A stretch of DNA of 64,000 bases from Schistosoma mansoni (Eukaryota; Platyhelminthes; Trematoda; Strigeidida; Schistosomatidae). The stretch lies in the NCBI RefSeq assembly GCF_000237925.1, contig NC_031499.1:3488775-3552774 (forward strand), written 5' to 3'. The notes under the pieces are model-generated. The model made no database searches and was not told the origin of the DNA. It saw nothing but the letters and a program-made list of their open reading frames with translations. This document shows, one piece after another, positions 56,901 through 64,000 of this stretch; position 1 is the first letter of the stretch; every line of letters starts with the position of its first letter. The position numbers and the translations under genes are program-made.

Positions 56901-59530
56901 TGAAAAGCAATCTTGAAGGATATATGTAACAGCCATTACATTGTCCAGGTTTAATTCAAGAGAGATTATTGACGTTTATTGTTTAATTTTCAATTTCGCA
57001 AAAATAAATTAAGTCCTTCGCCAGATAATTGAGTATGAGTTACACTCTAGGTATGAGGAATAATGGTGTTATCCAGTTACCTCGAGCCAATTAAGTAGAG
57101 CAGAATCTAGTCAGTTTAGGGGTTTTCTAGAAATTTTCGAACCTTGTGGTATAATTCGTGCATTGAAATTGGTTGCACAGCCATTGAAGACCAGGAAGTG
57201 CTGCACAGCTATATTGTCATACGATGGGACTCGTCAGTAGTGTGCACCCACAATTCTATCAGGGGTTGAACTCAGGACCATCTGGTCTCCAGGCCAGCTC
57301 ATAATATTTAGACCACTGATCCGGCATTCCCTGGTTTAGATATCTAATATGAATTAATTCAAGATATTGCTAAACTATCTTCTAATATCATCGACAGTTT
57401 ACTAACTTACACTAAACATGATCGAATCATATTCGCCACCGCTTCTCACAAGAATTATGAGAGTCACCTCTTGAACTTATTTACCAGTGAACGCAGGACT
57501 ATTATTATCATAGAGGTTCCGTAGAGATACCAGGATGGTCGTTGACGTTCAGTACTAAAGAGTTTCATGCTAGGATGAAATAGCATAGCAAAGCTTCCTG
57601 GTTCTCAATGGTTATCTAAGGTTACTTCGTATTGTAAACTATAAAATACATATATGAGTATAGAAATGACTAATTATGTTTCATAAGGCGTCTTAATAAA
57701 ATATGAACCATTCACATTTTGGAATTTATTCAGCCAGACAGATTAAGATTATGGTCACTTAATCAATAAGACAGTTCCAATCAAAAAAGGCTGATCTCCA
57801 TTAAAGTTGGATAGTGGCTAACAATGAAACGCAGGATATGTATTTTGTTTTATTTGAGACTCACCAGTCGGAAATGCATGCATTACAGTCTTGATGGACA
57901 CATTGGAACTTTAGCCCAATCTTAATAAAAGACCTTGTTTCAGAATGATAACACCGAGGGAATCCGTTTAGGATGTATATATATCGATAGGAACTGATCA
58001 GTTGCAGACCTTAATATCAACAATGAGGAGATAAAAGTCCTCATAAATGAAAATGTCTATGATTTAGTAATATACTCGTTCATTTAGCTCAGACAGAATT
58101 CATTGACGATGTGAACTGTTCTTATATATATTGATCTGGCTAGTTTACTTTCATTTCACAGAAAATCACATTCTAAACGGTTAATAACTTACCATGCTTA
58201 GCATGTTTTAAGTAACATTCAAGCCAATCAGAACCCAAATCCATTTTCAATATGAAGTCACCATCAATCAAATTAGTCTTCGAATATATAATCTTGAATA
58301 CATGATGAAACTAGTGCCCAATTGAACATAAAGTCACATCCCTGGTAATGTTCAGTAATCCACCAAGTTGTTCAGTGGATCCTGGACTTTATTTGTAGTT
58401 TTCAGAATTCAGTTTACGCAAACACATCAATAAAACTCTTAGTCTTTACAGTTCTGAGATGTTCATCCGATGCTTAGAAAATTTTATCCCTCAGGGTTAG
58501 CCAGTAGGAATATCTACTATCATTAACTGATTTCAGGTATTTATTGATCACATGATTTATAAGAAGTGATTAGTTCTGTTTCAAATTAATATTCAGCAAT
58601 CAGACACGCTGTCAGAACACATAACTGTCCGGTCGGTTAACTGAGTATAAACTACAAACTTTTTGTGTTATTCTTATATAAACCAGATGTTTGTGCACTC
58701 AGTTCTCTATGCTCGGCTCAGTTGTTATTGCTACTTCTAATTCTGTTGAAATTACTTGTTAAAGAACTGTAGAAAAAGGCAAATGTAACATGATTAAAAA
58801 TAAATTGACCCAGCCTACTGTAAGTTTCCTAATATCTGCATCAGTAAACGAAGATTTAATGGAAATGAAGCGATTTTAAAGAAAACATTTTAATTTGTAA
58901 GTCTTATTTGTTGCAGACTAATCTCGGTCGGGACTCATCAGCAGTGAATACTCTTAACCCCTCCAGTGATCGAATCCGCGATCTTTTGGTTTACTGGCGA
59001 ACGCTTAATCATTGGAACTACTGGTTCATTCATCAGTAATGTAATACTGACTTCAATCAATTTGTAATATTGTGTGGTGATAATTCAATGCATTAGTAAC
59101 AACTGTTTCACTCTCAACACTTTTGAACATTTCTGACCAGTTGAGTATTTATTTTAGAACTTCAGTAACATCTTGAAGTCACTGGTGAACTGATTATTAC
59201 AGTTCATTCGAGAGTGTTTAGTGTAGATTAGTTTTATTTGTAGGTTTGTTCGTTAAAGGCTGATCTCAATCAGTTCATTTGTAATTTACTTCAAGATGTC
59301 CCTGAAGTTTTAGTGAGAAGGCATAAATGGTAGAATTCAGTTATGTCGGGAGTAAAAGTTACGATTGTTGCGCAATTTATGACACATAAAAATTAATTAA
59401 AGTAAGAAAATACCTTCTTGAATCAGGTGGATTCACCATATCACTTGTCATTCTTCCCTATAAATAATAAAAGATGGATAAATAATTTTGTATTTCTTTA
59501 AATCATCATCGTAAACATCGCTTCGGCGGT

Positions 59531-59565
<35 letters not shown>

Positions 59566-62098
59566 TGCATGGCCCCTGCGCAAGGATGACACGCAAAATC
59601 GTGAAGCGTTCCATATTTTTTTGCCCCCAAATGCCCTGGTACGGCCGAGAGTGGGGAGAGTCTACTCTCCCTCTCGAAATGCTCTCACATGGCCAGCGAA
59701 TATATAGCCTCTGCCAGGGAAGTCCTACTCACTGCCTTCTCGTGGCGGGGGTGTTGTTCACAAAAGTGAGAGGACGAAAAGCGAATGTCCGGCGCTTTAA
59801 CCGGGTTGGTGGACACGGAGGGTCCACCTAGGGGAGTTGGAAAACCATGATTCCAAACCAATGGTGCACATGGGCTCCAGTATTCTGATGGAACGAATGG
59901 CGAATGAACCTGTTGTTGGTCAACGGCTACCATGGGACTGTATCTCCTCACGATGCTCCACTGCCTTGTGGATTAGATCTTTCGGTCAAAGGCTCCGGGT
60001 GTGGGCCCCTAAGAAAACCACCTGCTTCAGTTTGGGCACCTGGGCAGTATCACAGCCCTCAAGCAAATCGAATGAGATTTGTATGGCGCATATGTATGTA
60101 AACATCCAGATCAACTAAAAAAAATTCAAAATCGAATAGTCGTTAAAGGAATTTGTAGCTCAGACTGATGTATTTTATTGTTATGTTGAATTTTCCGAGC
60201 TTAATTATTTGATTGCTTTTTTGAATAACCATAATCAAAGGCGTTTACTACAAAAATGCAAGTGAACTTTTGAGAAATACTACTCAACTTTCCCAATCAG
60301 TTCATACTAATAAATAAGGTTAAGCTTAAAGATATTGTCAACATCATTTTCCCATGTCTAATTACGGTTATAGAAAGTGATGTATCATCGATAATATCAA
60401 AACATATAGACAACTAAGAGGACACATTTTAAAAGAATATCGAGATTGTGAACTGAGAAAACGCCGAAAATGCTACAGAATTTATAGAAGTATATCACTT
60501 TGAACAATGTTCAATTAATAAACATTTTCACACAAATTTAACTTTGCAAGGTATAAGGTGAAAGTTATAAGATTAACAGAATACTCTATAACAGTTCAAC
60601 TGACGTAACCGCTACCTTGATGTGGTGGTTGAGCTTGGATATTGCGAAGAACTAGTTGAGTTATATTTACTGGAACTTTCATTCCTTTTGGTTGTACCTT
60701 GTCAGGAATGTTGGCTGGAGAACAGTAGGGTTTAAAGCAGTAAACTCATAGTCTGAAGGCGAACTCGCATTGTTGACTATACTCAGATGTGACGCCAGTA
60801 AAATGGTTTTCTTGGGTAATAAGCATGTGTATTAATGCTTCATTTAAACGAAAAGAAGGGGTTAGAAACGGCCAGCCCTAAAAATAGAACACTTCGCCTT
60901 TCCCAATGGATTCCTTCCTCTAATTTTAAAGCGTTACAAATAGGGAACTAACACATCCAAAACTGTTTACAAAAATACTATGTATGATCAAACTTGTACA
61001 GCTGTCCCTTGGAATGTGGAGTTACTTCCTCAGGTCATAGAGCTCACCCGTAACCCAGTTTTATTATATAGTACCTTACAAACAAGTATCTTTCTACACT
61101 GAGAAGGATTGGGAAACGAGAACCTCCCCTATACCTTTCATATCACTTAAAATTACCTTGTTACCCATTCTCAATGATTCCCTCAACTCGACTGGATTCT
61201 AAATTAGTGAATCAATGAAATGGCTAGACTATAATGGCGATATTAGACGTTGATGATCACTGATTCTAGATTATGGCTCTTCATAAAATGTAACCACACT
61301 GTACGAATATAAATAGGGTCCCAATAATAACACAATCTATGCACGCTTAACACTCATGAAAAAATTACCTAAAGACATAGCAAAATGGCTTAGATGTAGT
61401 TCAATGCTACTTTCAGTCACTTTGAAGCCCTTAGAATTATGAATTTACTCCATCCACTGACAAGTATTTAAACTCATGTCAGGTTGACCCTATTCTAGGT
61501 CTAATATTGGTTTAGTTTACTTGGGTTCACTGTTCCCAAGCTTTATACATTAAAGTTGGGTGATGACTATAAGTAGAATCTGTGATTTACATTTTGTCTA
61601 ATTTGCAAATAACTAGACAGAAGTATCTGAATTTCATTGTTGATTTTCACCCCAATACTCAAATTCAGTAATTCACCAAGTTACTGAGTTCAGGTTAAAA
61701 TATCGAGACTGATCAATCGCACTCATCAAAAATCGACATCAGGAAATTAAAAACCTTTACCAATTTATACAAAATCTATATCTAGATGAAGTTCAACTTA
61801 CTGACTTGTTATCATTTTCAGAATTATTATGTACTGATGTTGATAAAATATATTGTTTCTCACTTGAACTAATCCATGGATGTTGATTAGGACTATTAAA
61901 TACTAAAACAGTCCAGATTCCAGAGAAGACTACAGCGATTATACCATAAATATAATGAACATAAGGCCAATAGGAAATATACGTTGGAGTTGTTAAATCA
62001 GTCGAATGAACTAATCTTGGTTGTGAAATTACACCAGCCAATGATTGACCAATAACAGCACCAATTACTAAACCTTGAGAAAATTTTTTTGAATACAA
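47741..62098 (-). CDS. SLC17/sialin-type MFS anion transporter, C-terminal half (seven exons)
   Basis: Minus-strand exons 62098-61802, 59457-59414, 56741-56555, 54582-54450, 52066-51911, 49694-49609 and 47968-47741 join with consistent phases (0,2,0,1,1,0) to give 376 residues ending at a stop. The order of landmarks follows SLC17: G-Q-S-L-A-G-V-I-S, S-S-S-E-K-Q-Y-I-L-S (family S-x-x-E-x-x-Y-I), V-P-W-G-Q-I-F-K-S-A-P-V-W, C-F-N-W-S-F-Y (N-W-x-F-Y), N-G-L-L-S-S-I-P-Y, L-D-L-A-P-I-Y, N-T-A-A-T-L-P-G-I-F-G-P, then a last helix and S-G-E-I-Q-P-W. This covers roughly helices 5-12. Family members move sialic acid, glutamate, nucleotides or phosphate across vesicle, lysosome or plasma membranes; substrate cannot be told here. 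The first exon reads in from an acceptor (GCCAG at 62100), so the N-terminal helices are encoded further right. Confidence 0.9.
48920..49010 (-). repeat. tRNA-like SINE head fragment
   Basis: Minus: GGTAGATAAGTGGTTAAGG (A-box-like) and CACAGGTTCGAATTCGG (B-box). Too diverged from a tRNA fold to be a gene. Confidence 0.45.
49609..49694 (-). CDS. SLC17-like exon 6 in window
   Basis: 86 nt: I-I-S-V-T-N-T-A-A-T-L-P-G and I-F-G-P-L-V-I-G-Y-V-T. Matches sialin I-T-N-T-F-A-T-I-P-G-M-V-G-P. Acceptor GATTTTCAG, donor AGT|GTAAGT. Confidence 0.9.
49881..50008 (+). mobile_element. 128-bp retroposon made only of an RTE 5' UTR, with 17-bp TSD
   Basis: The insert matches the RTE 5' leader (same stretch as 36215-36090 minus) and ends in an A-run (AGAAAAAAAAATT). 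It is flanked by perfect 17-bp direct repeats ATTCATATAGTTAAATA at 49864-49880 and 50009-50025. It lies in an intron of the SLC17 gene. Confidence 0.8.
50030..51910. other. SLC17 intron, mostly unique
   Basis: Apart from the F1 remnant at 50480 nothing was recognised. Confidence 0.5.
50480..50650 (-). repeat. F1, degenerate
   Basis: Minus: CTCAGTGGTCTTAATGTAAAG head, GGTCTCGGATTCGATCC B-box, decayed hammerhead. Confidence 0.5.
51911..52066 (-). CDS. SLC17-like exon 5 in window
   Basis: 156 nt. Two hydrophobic helices (L-G-G-L-G-L-G-L-I-S-V and I-V-L-F-S-V-T-I-G-L-M-G-F), then N-A-L-D-L-A-P-I-Y-N. Acceptor AACCTAG, donor AATG|GTAGTT (phase 1). Confidence 0.9.
52710..52830 (-). repeat. F2, highly degenerate
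   Basis: On minus, GGCATGTACATTCAGTTGAT then CCGAAAAATGGAACTG follows the F2 hammerhead layout with heavy decay. Confidence 0.35.
53243..53665 (+). mobile_element. F2 hammerhead retroposon, about 1.25 units
   Basis: Tail - head (GTGGCCGAGTGGATAACGCG, GTTCGAGTCCC) - hammerhead - tail. The upstream extra tail (AGACTGACCAATTGCAGTCC) and the terminal tail are separate copies. The GAAA box is changed (GGACGGAACC), so cleavage is likely lost. Confidence 0.75.
54450..54582 (-). CDS. SLC17-like exon 4 in window
   Basis: 133 nt, N-G-L-L-S-S-I-P-Y-I-A-Q through R-K-L-N-N-V-I, matching sialin N-G-F-L-S-S-L-P-Y and R-R-I-F-S-L-I. Acceptor TTTACATAG, donor ATAG|GTAAGT (phase 1). Confidence 0.9.
54583..56554. 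other. SLC17 intron without recognised content
   Basis: Contains a 70-codon plus-strand frame (55072-55284) without a recognisable family or conserved motif; treated as non-coding. Confidence 0.45.
56555..56741 (-). CDS. SLC17-like exon 3 in window
   Basis: 187 nt. One base completes Ser, then 62 codons including P-V-P-W-G-Q-I-F-K-S and F-N-W-S-F-Y-S-L. Acceptor CTTTTTTAG, donor GAA|GTAAGT. Confidence 0.9.
57165..57350 (-). repeat. F1, degenerate
   Basis: Minus: GGATCAGTGGTCTAAATAT head, GGTCCTGAGTTCAACCCC, CTACTGACGAGTCCCATC. Confidence 0.5.
57818..58040. repeat. F2, degenerate, mixed orientation
   Basis: Minus hammerhead region (TTTGAGACTCACCAGTCGGA) followed by plus tail (GATCAGTTGCAGACC). 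Looks like an old snap-back copy. Confidence 0.4.
58905..59060 (-). repeat. F1, degenerate
   Basis: Minus: AATGATTAAGCGTTCGC, GATCGCGGATTCGATCAC, CACTGCTGATGAGTCCC with the CUGAUGAG box kept. Confidence 0.45.
59414..59457 (-). CDS. SLC17-like 44-nt micro-exon
   Basis: Acceptor TTATTTATAG, donor AAG|GTATTT. Encodes G-R-M-T-S-D-M-V-N-P-P-D-S-R plus two bases. Its length shifts phase from 0 to 2, exactly what the next exon needs. It lies in the central cytosolic loop between helices 6 and 7. Confidence 0.75.
59520..59622 (+). ncRNA. U6 spliceosomal snRNA retrocopy
   Basis: Nearly full U6: GCTTCGGCGGTACATATAC, the ACAGAGA box (GATACAGAGAAGAT), CCCCTGCGCAAGGATGAC, GTGAAGCGTTCCATATTTTT. Two changes lie in normally invariant sequence (GATTTGCATGG for GATTAGCATGG, GCAAAATCG for GCAAATTCG). 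No TATA box sits at the usual upstream spacing. It is fused directly to an R repeat and the pair shares one TSD, so it is a chimeric retrocopy, not a working gene. Confidence 0.9.
59623..60097 (+). mobile_element. R repeat, 3'-truncated, fused behind U6
   Basis: R begins at GCCCCCAAATGCCCTGG immediately after the U6 T-run and runs to GCGCATATGTAT, about 30 bp short of the R 3' end seen elsewhere. The 9-bp repeat GTAAACATC at 59511-59519 and 60098-60106 brackets U6 plus R. Confidence 0.85.
60590..61010. repeat. Possible unclassified repeat in SLC17 intron
   Basis: GC content rises against the surrounding AT-rich intron (ACCGCTACCTTGATGTGGTG, GTCTGAAGGCGAACTCGC). No second copy in this window, so repeat status is only a suspicion. 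Confidence 0.25.
61802..62098 (-). CDS. SLC17-like exon 1 in window
   Basis: 99 codons, phase 0 both ends. Starts L-Y-S-K-K-F-S-Q-G after CAG. Two membrane segments (about residues 9-25 and 43-67), then the S-S-E-K-Q-Y-I-L family motif. Donor TCA|GTAAGT. Confidence 0.85.
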
Positions 62099-62285
62099 CT
62101 GGCTAACATTAAATCCAGGAGAGATATACAGTTAATATATGACAAATGGAAGTGAGTAAATTCTAAAAAATGTAACGTACTTACAAGTACGCTCTACCAA
62201 CGAGCGTTAAGCAGAAACACCAGCTGCTACTGTGTAATTTTTAACTACTTAATACTTTTAAGTAGCTAAATTAAAACTTTAGAAA

Positions 62286-62645
62286 GTGGGAAGATTCAAA
62301 CAAACAATGCTATATGAACTTAAACTTCATCCCATTGCACAAGTAAGTGGCTATCAGGAATCAGTAGGTGAGTGGATAATGCGATGGCGTTTGGAGCGAA
62401 AGGTACTGGGTTTGAATCCCATAGTGAACATTAACCCTGAGATGCAGATTCATCCAGGTGACGAGTACCAAATAGGACGAAGAGCGCGTCCTGGATACCA
62501 CTTCTAGCCACTATCCATCTTTGCTTACAATGCTTGTGAATTAAGGCTATATCGGGGAAATACGCACAGTATACACATATGCAATAAGAGACTGATCAGT
62601 TTCAGTCCTAAACATCAATGGGAAGATTCAAACAAACGATGGGAG
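62286..62645 (+). repeat. F2 hammerhead retroposon
   Basis: Head TAGGTGAGTGGATAATGCG, B-box GGTTTGAATCCC, hammerhead region with GTGACGAG (first base lost) and GACGAAGAG (GAAA lost), tail AACAAACGATGGGAG. Inactive ribozyme. It is followed at once by an F1 copy. Confidence 0.7.
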
Positions 62646-62669
62646 ATGGACACATGGTGCTGTGAATTT

Positions 62670-62830
62670 ACTGAAGTTAGACGTGTGTACTATCGGTAGC
62701 TAGCTCAGTGGTCTAAAGGTTAAGCTCCTGAATGTGTGACCGAGGGTTCTAGGTTTGATCCTCGAATGAGGTCGATGATGAGCATTGTCGAACTGTCCTA
62801 TAATAGCGCAGAACAGCTCCCTACTCTAAC
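62670..62830 (+). repeat. F1, diverged
   Basis: TAGCTCAGTGGTCTAAAGGT head, GGTTTGATCCTCGAATGAGG, and a degraded hammerhead. Confidence 0.55.
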
Positions 62831-63046
62831 TGAGATCAGTCCGCGATGTAAGCTATGGAAATTTTGTCATCTCCATAAACCAACCTACACTAACAAAATT
62901 CATCATTGGAGAGAATTTAACACTGATCAATCTTAAACGTTTCAAAATATTTCGTATTTATGGTAATACACTTGACACATCTTCATTTCCACCATTCAAA
63001 AAACTCCTGATTGTATTTAGAAATCAGGTATTTTATTTACGTCATA

Positions 63047-63310
63047 TTTTCACGTTTTGTCTCTTGTTCGTTCCCTGTGGTTTCAGAAACAAATGACGTA
63101 CTCGTAGAACGACGACTCTTCTCAGCTTTCTGACCAGGTGTCAGCCTAATTGGAGACAGCTTTTGGAAATAATTTTCTTTTGCTTGAATCGTACGTACAG
63201 AGGATTTTTCCAAACCCAGTTCTTTAGTGTTTATCTAGGCAGTGAGTTAGTGATCTTCAAACAAAGAAGACAGGACATGCTGGATGTTTTCACAAATACC
63301 GAAGTTTAAA
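63047..63310 (-). pseudogene. Decayed coding fragment, unknown protein
   Basis: One minus-strand frame reads F-G-I-C-E-N-I-Q-H-V-L-S-S-L-F-E-D-H, stop, L-T-A, stop, I-N-T-K-E-L-G-L-E-K, then about 50 open codons of Lys/Ser/Thr-rich sequence to a TAA at about 63042 that overlaps AATAAA. Both internal stops (TAA, TAG) are one C-to-T step from Gln. Composition is coding-like and less AT-rich than its surroundings. It could be a processed pseudogene, or the 3' exon (from 63235, acceptor CTGCCTAG) of a gene nested upstream of the SLC17 exons. Family not recognised. Confidence 0.45.
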
Positions 63311-64000
63311 AGTCAGTTCACACTTGTAATGGATACATTACGTAAGCACCTCTAAATATTTTTTGTTTGTTTGCTTATTAACCCTGAAGTATATTAGGTT
63401 TTCTATTTTGGTGCATAATTCCTGTACAAATTATAAAATTGATAATAATCAGAATTGTTTAACACTACAAATAGCGTTATTGTAACCGTGTATCTGATCC
63501 ACAGAATATAATAAAAGAAGTCATGACAGGTATAGTTTAAGCATTTTGGATGAGATCGCAACAGATGATAGTTGCGTGGTACCACGAGTTGACTAAAGTT
63601 AGTAATGTAAATCACTGAGTGTATAGTCGGTAGTTAATAAGTAAACAACTTCCTGTAAACCATGAACATCTTAGGTATGATCTGTGATGAATTAATCATC
63701 GCGATGTAGTGAGAACGAAACAGATATCTGGTCCCACGTAATTTTCAATAGCTCATGAACTGAACTACAAATTGCGCATTTCCTACAAATCGCCTACATT
63801 GATAATCATAGGAATAATAATAAAACGGTGACTTATAATAATTTACAATCTAGTAATGTAAAATAAACTCTTTTCTCTACAATACTATATTTAAACACAA
63901 TTCAGGAGTATATGAAGCAAATGAAAATGACTTATTAAATGTTGTGGAAAAATAAAAACATGATTGAATAAAATCATCAAACCTGAGAAAACGAATGTGG
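63311..64000. other. No gene recognised at right edge
   Basis: AT-rich. It probably lies within the SLC17 gene, whose 5' exons must be to the right; no exon for helices 1-4 was found. Confidence 0.35.

Noticed and set aside
59520-59622. Working U6 snRNA gene
   Set aside because: Two changes in invariant positions, no upstream TATA or PSE at normal spacing, and it sits inside a retroposon TSD.
62165-62260. An additional SLC17 exon just upstream of 62098 (donor-like GTAAGT at about 62190)
   Set aside because: The frame that would join in phase contains a stop, and the peptide does not match the family.

Overview
This window is AT-rich, intron-rich, repeat-dense DNA that looks like a blood fluke (Schistosoma) nuclear contig. 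The evidence is tRNA-headed short retroposons carrying hammerhead ribozymes (the S-alpha type known from Schistosoma), an RTE-like LINE of the SR2/Perere type, a CR1-like LINE with a PHD-finger ORF1, Penelope-like fragments with a GIY-YIG domain and their own hammerhead motifs, and an ITS2/28S fragment. Species is not resolved. Two 200-base runs of N (10337-10536, 46389-46588) are assembly gaps. All identifications come from reading the sequence; no search was run.

Host genes. (1) At the left edge, on the minus strand, are the first two coding exons (2548-2308, 950-809) of a multi-pass membrane protein, possibly XK-related, that runs off the window. (2) On the plus strand, 20242-40901, six exons in perfect phase encode a GT8 glycosyltransferase domain most like the N-terminal xylosyltransferase domain of LARGE (DTD motif, G-Y-N-S-G, W-N-I-Q-L). 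No second GT49 domain was found. (3) On the minus strand, 62098-47741, seven phase-compatible exons encode the C-terminal half (376 residues) of an SLC17/sialin-type MFS transporter; the 5' exons lie off the right side. (4) At about 63047-63310, minus, is a decayed coding fragment of unknown identity.

Repeats. One nearly whole CR1-like LINE (ORF1 + ORF2) sits at 5640-9900 minus. Two internally deleted RTE copies lie at 27050-28870 and 34780-36220 minus, with small RTE 5'- and 3'-end fragments elsewhere. Penelope-like debris fills 12890-14735. Three tRNA-headed hammerhead families (called F1, F2 and F3 here) occur more than 30 times. Other dispersed families are R (about 500 bp with an AAAT-type tail), R3 (LTR-like), R4 (about 400 bp), R5 (TAA-tailed) and a long-palindrome element around the second gap.

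Most interesting: short retroposons in this window repeatedly show template-switch structures with intact target-site duplications. At least five copies of F1/F2 are self-inverted (snap-back) inside one TSD pair. One R copy is fused to a U6 snRNA inside a 9-bp TSD. Another locus reads R - ITS2/28S rRNA - R - F1 tail. F2 and F3 copies span more than one unit, as expected if the RNA template were circular or multimeric after hammerhead self-cleavage. Together they suggest a self-cleaving RNA population being reverse transcribed by a resident LINE or Penelope enzyme with frequent template jumping.
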